From positions 124,001 through 188,000 of the forward strand of contig NZ_JAUFQO010000016.1 of assembly GCF_030409835.1 (NCBI RefSeq): a stretch of DNA of 64,000 bases, read 5' to 3'. This document shows, piece after piece, positions 17,678-24,663 of the stretch. A program made the position numbers and the translations under genes. The stretch's first letter is position 1. Every line of letters starts with the position of its first letter. A model generated the notes under the pieces. The model made no database searches. It saw only the letters and a program-made list of their open reading frames with translations, and had not been told where the DNA came from. This stretch comes from Lutimonas halocynthiae. GTDB lineage: Bacteria; Bacteroidota; Bacteroidia; Flavobacteriales; Flavobacteriaceae.

Positions 17678-18730
17678 TTAATAAGTTTTAAAATTTTGAC
17701 AAAAATTAAAGGGTGAATCAGCCTGTGAAGTCATTAAATATAAAAATAGACCATTAGTAGATTTAATAATGATTGTGCCATAGTTGCAAACTGGAATTTG
17801 ATGATTATTTTTAAATCTTTTGTCTGGTCCTCCATTTCGATTCGAATATTTCCAACTATAGTAGCTAATTTCGGCATCTTTTGGCACTCTATCGTCTTCG
17901 ATAAAGTTAGTTTTGCCATCCTCTAAAATAAGGTCAGAATATTCGACGAATCCAACATTTTTATTGTCATATACTAACAACCCGTCCGGCATGAAATAAA
18001 TTGATTGACCACGAGCAACTATCACTGGAATATTAATATTTGTCTTAACCCATGGGGGTTTCCCTTCACCTATTTTAGAAACGGAACGATTAACTAAGTT
18101 GTCAGCTCCTGCATTTATTTTAGATTCATGAGAATAGATATTTCTTGAATCTATCATTGCCCATGTTTTATTATTTCCAGTCAAGAAATTGAATGCATGA
18201 ATTCTTTTTTCAAACTTTTCTGAAGAGTTTGATTTGAAATCATAATTAATTTCAATGGTTCTACGTTTTGACTCCCAATATGCAATATAAATTGTTGCTA
18301 TAATTCCGATGGAAGCCGCCAAGATTCCATAAAGATTATTAATTGAGAAAAGATAAAACGATGTAATTGCAACGATAATAGCACTAAGGTAATCCAGTCT
18401 TATTGATGAATAGGATTTATTCAATTTATCCAGAAGTTCTTTTCTTGATGTTGGTCTTAATTCCTTGGCTGAAACAGAATTATACTTTTCAGTAGGGATA
18501 TCATTATTTTCATAAACTTCTGAATCTATTATTCTATTATTACTGTTTCTTCGACCGCCTAATTCTTCTCGATAATAAAGCCCATGCCTTCCTGCATGAA
18601 CATAACTACTTCCATTTGGACGGACACCAACTCTGAAACCTGTTACTCCCACTGAAGTGCCTATACCACTCTTGGATAAATTAAATCTAATTGGACCAAC
18701 GCTTACTGATTTTCTGATATAAAAAGCCAT
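17678..18730 (-). CDS. DUF4236 domain membrane protein
   Basis: This 350-residue protein begins with a DUF4236 domain (about residues 3-60). SVGPIRFNLSKSGIGTSVGV and GRHGLYYREELGG are its signatures. Two close membrane segments follow at about 118-148 (AIIVAITSFYLFSI, YGILAASIGIIATIYIAYW). A larger C-terminal domain (FEKRIHAFNFLTGNNKTWAM, SIYFMPDGLLVYDNKNVGFV) probably lies in the cytoplasm. DUF4236 is common in phage and accessory-island membrane proteins; its function is unknown. It probably forms an operon with the zinc-ribbon protein downstream, and the lipoprotein at 18788 lies upstream. Confidence 0.8.
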   Translation of the reverse strand: MAFYIRKSVSVGPIRFNLSKSGIGTSVGVTGFRVGVRPNGSSYVHAGRHGLYYREELGGRRNSNNRIIDSEVYENNDIPTEKYNSVSAKELRPTSRKELLDKLNKSYSSIRLDYLSAIIVAITSFYLFSINNLYGILAASIGIIATIYIAYWESKRRTIEINYDFKSNSSEKFEKRIHAFNFLTGNNKTWAMIDSRNIYSHESKINAGADNLVNRSVSKIGEGKPPWVKTNINIPVIVARGQSIYFMPDGLLVYDNKNVGFVEYSDLILEDGKTNFIEDDRVPKDAEISYYSWKYSNRNGGPDKRFKNNHQIPVCNYGTIIIKSTNGLFLYLMTSQADSPFNFCQNFKTY

Positions 18731-18787
18731 GTCAAATGGTTTAGTATTAAAATTCTACATGATAAACACCTAATGAGCACGTTATTA

Positions 18788-19210
18788 TTAATTCATTGGC
18801 TTAAAGTGAACAACGGTTCTGTTTTCGTCATTTAAAACTGTTGCGGAGTATTTATTAGTAATAATGCCTCCAAATTTATTTGAGCCTCTTGCTACAAAAT
18901 CAACATAAAAAACAGCATCATAATCGTCATCCAAATTCTTTAAAAATGGTATCTCTTGTTTGCTTTGATTAATTAAATCGGTCATCCCTAATTCAGTAAA
19001 TCTTTTCAGCTGAGCCTCATTCATAGTTTTTTTGCGTTCCCCTGCTTTAATCGTTTTCTTAATCTCCATACTTACAAACTCAAAAGTAGAGGGGTCATTC
19101 ATGATTTGTTTTAATTCCAATGTAATGTTTTCCTTCATCTTCTCCTCAGGAGATTTCTGACATGAGGTGAAAAATAAAATGGAGATAAATACAATTGCAA
19201 CTTTTTTCAT
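18788..19210 (-). CDS. Lipoprotein, unknown function
   Basis: This 140-residue protein has a lipoprotein signal (MKKVAIVFISILFFTSC, cysteine at 17). The mature part starts with a helix (SPEEKMKENITLELKQIMND), continues PSTFEFVSMEIKKTIKAGER, and ends with beta strands (DAVFYVDFVARGSNKFGGII). It resembles generic small periplasmic lipoproteins. It is 57 bases upstream of the DUF4236 gene on the same strand and may be cotranscribed. Confidence 0.6.
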   Translation of the reverse strand: MKKVAIVFISILFFTSCQKSPEEKMKENITLELKQIMNDPSTFEFVSMEIKKTIKAGERKKTMNEAQLKRFTELGMTDLINQSKQEIPFLKNLDDDYDAVFYVDFVARGSNKFGGIITNKYSATVLNDENRTVVHFKPMN

Positions 19211-19292
19211 TTATTTTAATTTAAAAATTAACACCGCAAAATTAGTTTCAACCAATAAAATTTGGTTACGGTTTTCCTTAATCTAATATAAT

Positions 19293-19377
19293 ATTATTCA
19301 AAGAGACCTTGCCATTAATCCTTAAACCATGAGAATTATCAGCATGAAAAAAAACCTCCGATTGAAAGGTGCTTGAT
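19293..19377 (+). repeat. Island repeat R6 (5' half only)
   Basis: ATTCAAAGAGACCTTGCCAT, then TTAAACCATGAGAATTATCA, aligns with R5 and R7. The peptide frame from ATG 19329 begins MRIISMKKNL. The TACCCT hairpin is absent. Confidence 0.55.
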
Positions 19378-19779
19378 TTAGTAAATTCCTTCGTATTCCC
19401 TAATCTCACCAACATAGTCCCCTGAATAGACCTTATCAATGATGATTTTGTTAAATCTTGGTCTGCCCACTTGTATATCCCCATTTGAGAATACATAGAG
19501 GTATGCATTTTTCAATGTTTTATTCCAAATTAAGCGGCCATCCACATTTACAATTTTGACCTTAACTTTGGAGGTCTCTCCAACATACCGGCCTTGATTG
19601 TTAGATTTTAAGGATACTGTGACATTCTTATATACTATCCCTTCAATATCCAATACTGATACATTCCGAATAATTTCAGTTTTGTACGATGGGCTTATTG
19701 TTTCTTCTTCTTCTTGCGACAAAAGAATTGCAGGAAAACTGAACATTAGAATAATCAGAAGTGTTGTAATCTTTTTCAT
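19378..19779 (-). CDS. Small secreted protein, unknown function
   Basis: With the ATG at 19779 this is a 133-residue protein with a clear signal peptide (MKKITTLLIILMFSFPAILL, cut near SQEEEE). An ATG seven codons upstream, at 19800, would only add charged and polar residues before it. The mature part looks like a small beta-sandwich (IIRNVSVLDIEGIVYKNVTV, KVKIVNVDGRLIWNKTLKNA). No family is recognised. It lies between R6 and the second full copy of the small island protein. Confidence 0.55.
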   Translation of the reverse strand: MKKITTLLIILMFSFPAILLSQEEEETISPSYKTEIIRNVSVLDIEGIVYKNVTVSLKSNNQGRYVGETSKVKVKIVNVDGRLIWNKTLKNAYLYVFSNGDIQVGRPRFNKIIIDKVYSGDYVGEIREYEGIY

Positions 19780-19905
19780 AGTGTTTAAATTATACCACAA
19801 AAATACCTTACTTTATTAGACAATCATCCGACAAGACATGTCATATCTCTCCAATAGTAAGGCAAAACCCTACTGCAAGATCAATATCAATTTCTAACTT
19901 TTAAA

Positions 19906-20127
19906 ATGACCCTACAAGAACTAATTGATTACTATGATTCACACCCCGAGCATCAAAAAGAAATACGTGCTAATGGTTGGAAATATTGGAATATGGAGTT
20001 AGATGAAATGATTGATAAGTTAGGGGACAATCTGAATGACTTATTTAAATCCAACGGCTTCTGGATTTATTTTTTGACTACTCCTTTCAAGTTCTTCCCA
20101 AATTCCTGTGACTGTAGTATCTTTTAA
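19906..20127 (+). CDS. Small island protein, 'LQELIDYYDSHPEHQ' family (copy 2, altered C-terminus)
   Basis: The first 40 or so residues (LQELIDYYDSHPEHQKEIRA, NGWKYWNMELDEMIDKLG) are conserved with the protein at 12523 and with remnants R1 and R4. The upstream 22-base block at 19880-19902 is also shared. After DKLGD the frame runs 87 bases into the opposite-strand gene at 20041 and ends in an unrelated tail. The native C-terminus therefore seems to have been replaced by a junction. It may be a functional small protein or a decayed copy. Confidence 0.5.
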   Translation: MTLQELIDYYDSHPEHQKEIRANGWKYWNMELDEMIDKLGDNLNDLFKSNGFWIYFLTTPFKFFPNSCDCSIF

Positions 20128-20445
20128 TTTGTCTAAAAAAATCCGTTGTGAATCAACTACACGACGCCAGCCTTCAAATGACCCTAATACCTTCGGCATT
20201 GTTGCGCCATTTTGTATTTGCTTTTGCAGTTTTATTAAATCATCATCTTGTTCTTTTACTATTTTTTGAATATTATAATACTTTGCATATAAATCTGGGT
20301 CGCATTTTTCCTCTAAAACAATGTTTCTTTTTACGACTTTAACTCTTTCAAAATAATTGTAACCTAATGCGCCAACCAGCACTATTGCAGTTGTAATAAT
20401 CCATTTAGTGTCACTATACCAATGTTTTTTATTTTTCTTGCCCAT
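20041..20445 (-). CDS. Single-pass membrane protein with coiled coil, unknown function
   Basis: This 134-residue protein has a basic N-terminus, one membrane segment (WIITTAIVLVGALGYNYF, about residues 14-31), and then a charged helical region (KYYNIQKIVKEQDDDLIKLQ) outside or inside the cytoplasmic membrane. SFEGWRRVVDSQRIFLDKL is the only other distinctive part. No family is recognised. Its 3' end overlaps the small island protein copy on the other strand. Confidence 0.55.
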   Translation of the reverse strand: MGKKNKKHWYSDTKWIITTAIVLVGALGYNYFERVKVVKRNIVLEEKCDPDLYAKYYNIQKIVKEQDDDLIKLQKQIQNGATMPKVLGSFEGWRRVVDSQRIFLDKLKDTTVTGIWEELERSSQKINPEAVGFK

Positions 20446-20472
20446 GGGTAATTATTTAAACATCAAAATTAT

Positions 20473-20560
20473 ATCCATCTCCCAAAGATACCGCACCATT
20501 AAATCTAAAAGCATGAGAATTATCAATCTATTGAATTTTACCCTGTTGAGGGTATATTAG
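20473..20560 (+). repeat. Island repeat R7 (most complete leader plus hairpin)
   Basis: CCCAAAGATACCGCACCATT, then AAAAGCATGAGAATTATCAA, leads into the hairpin TACCCT-GTTG-AGGGTA (20539-20554). ATG at 20513 opens a complete 15-codon peptide (MRIINLLNFTLLRVY-stop). This copy best shows the consensus shared by R2-R6. Confidence 0.7.
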
Positions 20561-20624
20561 ATAATAAGTTAATTCATAGGATAGTATTGAGGTAGTTCCG
20601 ATATTTACCATTTAAAAATATTTC

Positions 20625-21719
20625 ATGAACAGTTCAAAAAACTATGTATTACTTATTGGAAACGGATTTGATATAGCACATGGGCATGAAACTTCTTATT
20701 TAGATTTTGCAGACTATTTATTGATACAATTATCACAAAGAATTTTTACTCATTTATCGGGAGCTTTGGCATCTAATCCTTACTTTGATGATAGGGCTAA
20801 TATAAATCTTAGACACATAGCACTCAATAAACGAAACGATGTAAATCAAGATTTTCAAGATTTGTTTGAGGCTTTTTTAAAAAGTGAAACGGCTAATAGT
20901 CATAAGTATATTCATGAAGTACTAATTGAAAAATACTTGGATAAATTACAACTCATTTTAGCCAACAAATTTATGGCAGGTCTGTTCAGGAATAGAAGTT
21001 CTTCTAATAATTGGTTCGATATAGAAAATATGTATTTTAAAAATGTCAAAGATATTGCTCTAAGAAAACCATATCAGAACCAACGATTAAAGAATTTAAA
21101 TAAAGATTTTAATGATTTAAAAACTGAGCTTTCAGATTATTTGAATAATCAAAACTATTCTGTAAATAAAGAGATACATTCCTACTTCGGCACTTTAGCA
21201 AAATCCATCGATAGTTTAACAATTATTAATTTTAACTATACTCCAACTCTTGATAATTATCAGAAATTATTCCCTGTGGATTGTGAGATATTTAATATTC
21301 ACGGTACTTTAAAAAAGGGCAATATTATTTTTGGTTATGGTAATGACCAAAATGATGAATATCGAAGGATATTGGAATTAGAAGAAGATGAGCCTTTAAA
21401 AAATTTCAAAACCTTTGAGTATTTGAGAGATGGTGTTTATTCATCTCTGTTAGAAAGAATCGGAAATTTTTCTGATTATGAAGTCTATGTGATTGGTCAT
21501 TCTTTGGCTTTAACGGATAAAACTATTTTGGAAGAGGTTTTTTCGAGAAAAGAATGTTCGAGTATAAATCTTTTAAAAAGGACGGACCTAAAGAATGAAT
21601 CAAATAAAATAATTGAGAATTTTAAAAAACTTAGTTACGCCGTTGCACGAGTTATAGAAGATGATAAAATCGTTAGAAAAATTATCGTAGATCAAGATAG
21701 AACCATGTATTTCCCATGA
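20625..21719 (+). CDS. AbiH-family abortive phage infection protein
   Basis: This 364-residue protein matches the AbiH family. The N-terminal VLLIGNGFDIAHGHETSYLD is the hallmark glycine-rich strand-turn. INFNYTPTLDNYQKLF, IFNIHGTLKKGNIIFGYGN and YEVYVIGHSLALTDKTIL follow in the family order. AbiH was defined as a lactococcal plasmid phage-abortive-infection gene, with an unknown mechanism. A stand-alone gene directly after a repeat copy fits a defence cassette. No partner gene is seen. Confidence 0.85.
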   Translation: MNSSKNYVLLIGNGFDIAHGHETSYLDFADYLLIQLSQRIFTHLSGALASNPYFDDRANINLRHIALNKRNDVNQDFQDLFEAFLKSETANSHKYIHEVLIEKYLDKLQLILANKFMAGLFRNRSSSNNWFDIENMYFKNVKDIALRKPYQNQRLKNLNKDFNDLKTELSDYLNNQNYSVNKEIHSYFGTLAKSIDSLTIINFNYTPTLDNYQKLFPVDCEIFNIHGTLKKGNIIFGYGNDQNDEYRRILELEEDEPLKNFKTFEYLRDGVYSSLLERIGNFSDYEVYVIGHSLALTDKTILEEVFSRKECSSINLLKRTDLKNESNKIIENFKKLSYAVARVIEDDKIVRKIIVDQDRTMYFP

Positions 21720-21759
21720 TTGATAAATGGGAATTGTCAATCTAAGTTATATGTAGGGA

Positions 21760-21888
21760 TTAATAAATGTAATTTTTCTGCTTTAATATTTCTATTTCTT
21801 CTTCAAGCTTAATAATGTAAAGTAATGCTCGAGTTGGAGTCTCTTCCAAGCTCTTCTGACATCTGTCTTTGTAGTATTTCTGACATAT
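21760..21888 (-). CDS. Possible small cysteine-containing ORF without ATG
   Basis: Directly after the stop of the 21898 gene, an open frame encodes about 42 residues: CQKYYKDRCQKSLEETPTRA, then LLYIIKLEEEIEILKQKN. It has two cysteines and a good amphipathic helix, so it looks like real coding sequence. The frame lacks an ATG (it would start at ATA, 21886-21888). An overlapping frame with ATG at 21886 stops after 25 residues. It may be a decayed or frameshifted mobile-element gene. Confidence 0.3.
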   Translation of the reverse strand: MCQKYYKDRCQKSLEETPTRALLYIIKLEEEIEILKQKNYIY

Positions 21889-21897
21889 TTTTTAAAG

Positions 21898-22155
21898 TTA
21901 ATCAAAGGTTGACACAGCGCCTTTTTTTCTTAATTGAGTTTTCTTTCTGAAATCAATGATTAAGGGTTTTTCGTAATTAGGAGGAAAGTCAATAAAGAAC
22001 TGTTCTAGGTGTTCAGCAAGTGTTTCCCTATCTTCTGGAATATTTAATACATAGCATCTGAAAGCTTTGTTTAGAAATGAAATGATTTGCTTGTCAGAAT
22101 ATTTTTTCGAGTTCCTGATAAAATGTATTAAGTCCTGTTCCGATTCTATTTTCAT
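21898..22155 (-). CDS. Small protein, probable mobile-element gene
   Basis: This 85-residue soluble protein of unknown function is helical and charged (SEQDLIHFIRNSKKYSDKQI, DRETLAEHLEQFFIDFPPNY). It follows the 22160 gene by 4 bases on the same strand, so both are one operon. The neighbour has a GRPIGSKN motif found in phage and conjugative-element proteins, which suggests a mobile-element origin here too. Confidence 0.45.
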   Translation of the reverse strand: MKIESEQDLIHFIRNSKKYSDKQIISFLNKAFRCYVLNIPEDRETLAEHLEQFFIDFPPNYEKPLIIDFRKKTQLRKKGAVSTFD

Positions 22156-22159
22156 AATA

Positions 22160-22462
22160 TTAATTTAAGGTTCTCAAATCTTCGTCTGATGACTCTTTGG
22201 TCATGTTGATAATTATCGGTTCCCTTAATAGTCCGGTTTCTACTGTCAAATCAATGGCTTTTTCCTTGGGCAATACTAGTTTCGCAATTTCCATGTAGGC
22301 TCTGAATCTATCTTGTACCTTCATTCCTTCAACACACTCAATCATATCTGGTACACTTTCGCTTAAATAGGTGAGTAGTTCTTGTTTAACTTGTTTTGTA
22401 AGGGCGTTCTTACTCCCGATTGGTCGTCCCTTCCCAAATGCATTTCCTTTTTCAAATGGCAT
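22160..22462 (-). CDS. Phage/mobile-element protein with GRPxGSKN N-terminus
   Basis: This 100-residue protein starts FEKGNAFGKGRPIGSKNALT, an N-terminal DNA-associated motif recurrent in phage and integrative-element proteins (DUF5681-like, some small terminase-like). The helical body (VKQELLTYLSESVPDMIECV, FRAYMEIAKLVLPKEKAIDL) follows. Exact function unknown. It heads a short minus-strand operon in the decayed right end of the island. Confidence 0.5.
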   Translation of the reverse strand: MPFEKGNAFGKGRPIGSKNALTKQVKQELLTYLSESVPDMIECVEGMKVQDRFRAYMEIAKLVLPKEKAIDLTVETGLLREPIIINMTKESSDEDLRTLN

Positions 22463-22725
22463 AATGTTATTCTATGTTATTTCAACATGACTTGTATTCA
22501 TAAACTATGACAATACTTGATAAATATCATTTTCTTGCTTTCTGCTGTAATATAAAGACTGGCTAATCGTTGCCGACATAGTTGCAGTTTTTTCCTTCTT
22601 TACTTAAATTAAATACTCCTTGTTTATATTTGTCAGATATGTGCTAATTTTCTATTTTGACATATCTATTAAAAATTACTTTGGTTAAACTTGTCAATTA
22701 ATTCTTTTTGTCAATTTTTTGTCAA
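22463..22725. other. Non-coding stretch between mobile-element remnants
   Basis: AT-rich sequence of about 260 bases with no convincing ORF on either strand. It includes TTTGTCAATTTTTTGTCAAC-like repeats of TTGTCAA at 22690-22725 on the + strand. Nothing else is recognisable. Confidence 0.3.
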
Positions 22726-22899
22726 CTAAAACCCAAATCGAAGGCTCTGAATGACGCTCCTAATTTCTTTCGAATCTTCAAGGCTCAATGTCACCGAAAA
22801 ATTACCGCCCGATATTAGGCAATTTTCAATATCAAAGCCGTTGAGGTTCAGTAAATCAATAGTTTTGTCCATATTGAGGGATTCAATTTTTAGTTTCAT
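22726..22899 (-). CDS. 57-residue hypothetical protein
   Basis: ATG at 22897-22899 opens a 57-codon frame ending at TAG 22726-22728. The product (MKLKIESLNMDKTIDLLNLN, then GFDIENCLISGGNFSVTLSL) looks like a compact beta-alpha-beta domain ending in a helix (EDSKEIRSVIQSLRF). Amino acid use is normal for coding DNA. It lies downstream of the structured region on the same strand and is probably part of the mobile-element remnant. Function unknown. Confidence 0.45.
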   Translation of the reverse strand: MKLKIESLNMDKTIDLLNLNGFDIENCLISGGNFSVTLSLEDSKEIRSVIQSLRFGF

Positions 22900-22949
22900 C
22901 TTTTTCGGGCGACCAAAATTTTTTTAGCGCTTTTTTAGCGTTTTTGAGG

Positions 22950-23130
22950 TTACCACCCCTCACTCGTTATGTTTCTCTCTCTAAACTTGCTTATGTTAGA
23001 TTCAGAGGTGTTTGGATATAGGTAGCCCTACGACTACCAAAATCCTATACTTGCTTCCGTTGAGTTCTTCGGCTTATTAGGACTTGGAGTAAGATTAAGA
23101 CTTCTCCAAGTTAACAGACAAACGCTTTCT
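22950..23130 (-). ncRNA. Candidate structured RNA region
   Basis: Several nested stems lie close together: ACTTGGAG 23082-23089 with CTCCAAGT 23104-23111 (8 bp, perfect), and GGTAG 23021-23025 with CTACC 23034-23038 inside GGAT 23014-23017 with ATCC 23042-23045. No long ORF crosses it. The density of perfect stems suggests a folded RNA, on the minus strand if it belongs with the small genes on either side. No Rfam family is claimed. Confidence 0.35.
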
Positions 23131-23243
23131 TAATTGCGTGGTAACCATCTACTGTTATTCGGTACGATGTTCGACTTAGTTACCTTCCCATTCTTGTCGA
23201 TTACTAAAGAGCTTTCCCGAATCGTGATTTTATTTAGACGCAT
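23130..23243 (-). CDS. 37-residue candidate peptide
   Basis: ATG at 23241-23243 opens 37 codons (MRLNKITIRESSLVIDKNGK, then VTKSNIVPNNSRWLPRN). It starts right after a T-run that ends a terminator-like hairpin, so its expression could be controlled by attenuation. It contains the GGTAAC/GTTACC stem (23140-23145 with 23179-23184), so it may instead be part of a structured RNA. Confidence 0.25.
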   Translation of the reverse strand: MRLNKITIRESSLVIDKNGKVTKSNIVPNNSRWLPRN

Positions 23244-23279
23244 AAAAAAAGCCCTCAAGTTGTCGGAGAACTCAAAGGC
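23244..23279 (-). terminator. Intrinsic terminator or attenuator, minus strand
   Basis: On the minus strand GCCTTTGAGTT (23279-23269) pairs with AACTTGAGGGC (23261-23251), 11 bp with three G-U pairs, and is followed by seven Ts (23250-23244). Two further small stems lie just upstream (CAGGA/TCCTG 23288-23303, AGTTG/CAACT 23316-23328), so a short structured transcript of about 90 nt may end here. Confidence 0.6.
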
Positions 23280-23579
23280 TGATATGTCAGGATATTACTC
23301 CTGTAATTTATCATAAGTTGCTCCAACTAACTTGTACTATAAATATAAAACAAACTATCTTTATATTGTATTGATTATTTAAATAATACTACCTAACACT
23401 CTTTCAGTCAGTTATATTATTTCTAAAAAATATTTGACAAATAGTAATTTTTTCCTATTGAGATTCATGGCCGAAAAGAGGAGTAAAACGCAGATTCTAG
23501 CAAGTGACCCCTAAAAATGAACACAAAAAAAGAGGGTAATCAATTAAGACGACCCCCTCAGTTCGATATAAGTTGAGCC
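23280..23579. other. Non-coding stretch left of the excisionase remnant
   Basis: About 300 bases, AT-rich, with no supported gene. The left part contains the two small stems upstream of the minus-strand terminator. The remainder has no feature I can support. Confidence 0.3.
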
Positions 23580-23735
23580 CTATCTTTTAAACTTTAAAGA
23601 CCTGACTTCTTCCATTGACTTTTCTAAATCACTTCGCTTGACATACATTCTTCGTCCGATTTTTTCAGCTGGTAAATCCCCGCCTTTTATTCTATTACGA
23701 ACTGTTGCCTCTACAACCGTCAATAAAAATTTGAC
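23580..23735 (-). pseudogene. Truncated helix-turn-helix (excisionase/MerR-like) gene
   Basis: A 51-codon open frame ends at TAG 23580-23582. TVRNRIKGGDLPAEKIGRRM, then YVKRSDLEKSMEEV, is the recognition helix and wing of the HTH_17/excisionase-like family common in Bacteroidota mobile elements. The first helix is missing: the frame is closed by a stop at 23736-23738 and there is no ATG. A TTG (23721-23723 region) could start a 46-residue remnant. The break probably marks the right junction of the island. Confidence 0.65.
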
Positions 23736-23778
23736 CTAAAAATGTTTTTTAATCATACTATTTTATGATTCTCATATC

Positions 23779-24663
23779 TTATATTTCATAAGCAAAATAT
23801 GTAAGGATGGGCTCAAGCTTAGAATTTAAAATTTCTATAGTTTTATCATCTAATTTTTCTTTATAATCACCTGATATTCCTTTTCTATTATGGGATAATT
23901 TATCTTCATTTTTTGGTCTTTTCATCAAGTTTTCATCAACTAATTCTCTTCTTAGAGTATCTGATATCGACAGACCAGTTATATTGGATAAATCCATAAG
24001 CCATTTCGAATAATCAACGATCATGTTTTCATATTTAATTATTCCAACATTATCATGTCTGCATAGTTTATTTTTATATTTATCAAAAATAGAAAAGATC
24101 TTATCAACTTCATTTAGTACAAACTCATCAATTTTACTACTCAAGGCAAAACTTCTTTTATCAAGAAACTCATTTCTTTTATTACTGGATTCAATAGGCA
24201 CGACATGACTATATGCCATTGAATAATAGAGAGATACCAAAACATCTCGAGGGTCTCTTATGGAGAGAATTATTTTATAATTATTAAAGTTATCTACATT
24301 TTCTAACATTCCTCCAAATACGCTGTACAAATAACCTGTTTCTTTGAAAACATGTTTAAATTCCTCCATTTGTTCGAATGATAAGTGATCAAGATATGGT
24401 ATTTTACTTGAAAACGCATAATCATTTATAGAAACTGGAATCATTTCATTTTCAACAGCAATCCTCCGAAGTAAACCCTTAACATGTTGTGTGGCAGCCT
24501 TATTGATACTAAAATGAATAACACTTGCAGTAATTGATTCTAGGTCTAAACTATTATTCAATAGTGCGATTTCAATCTTAAATTTCTTTGCAAGGTGATA
24601 ATCATTTATCTTTTTACCTAAAAGGGGTATTTTTTTTGTTAAATTCCAAATCATTTTTTTCAT
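23779..24663 (-). CDS. Sulfotransferase-domain protein
   Basis: This 294-residue protein resembles PAPS-dependent sulfotransferases. The 5'-phosphosulfate-binding loop is represented by FSINKAATQHVKGLL (about residues 50-64). The 3'-phosphate motif is YKIILSIRDPRDVLVSLYYS (about 129-148). RKGISGDYKEKLDD near the C-terminus is the RKGxxGDWK motif. It would transfer sulfate to a carbohydrate or lipid acceptor. There is no signal peptide. Polysaccharide sulfation is plausible but the acceptor is unknown. It stands alone between the island remnant and the oxidoreductase operon. Confidence 0.82.
   Translation of the reverse strand: MKKMIWNLTKKIPLLGKKINDYHLAKKFKIEIALLNNSLDLESITASVIHFSINKAATQHVKGLLRRIAVENEMIPVSINDYAFSSKIPYLDHLSFEQMEEFKHVFKETGYLYSVFGGMLENVDNFNNYKIILSIRDPRDVLVSLYYSMAYSHVVPIESSNKRNEFLDKRSFALSSKIDEFVLNEVDKIFSIFDKYKNKLCRHDNVGIIKYENMIVDYSKWLMDLSNITGLSISDTLRRELVDENLMKRPKNEDKLSHNRKGISGDYKEKLDDKTIEILNSKLEPILTYFAYEI

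Noticed and set aside
13441-20560. Classical integron cassette array
   Set aside because: No tyrosine integron integrase, no GTTRRRY-type recombination cores and no consistent attC fold were seen. The repeats have a different hairpin and are not placed only at gene 3' ends.
23134-23316. 60-codon + strand frame over the structured region
   Set aside because: It overlaps the minus-strand terminator and stems, shows no domain and uses a GTG-like start. It appears to be a chance frame.
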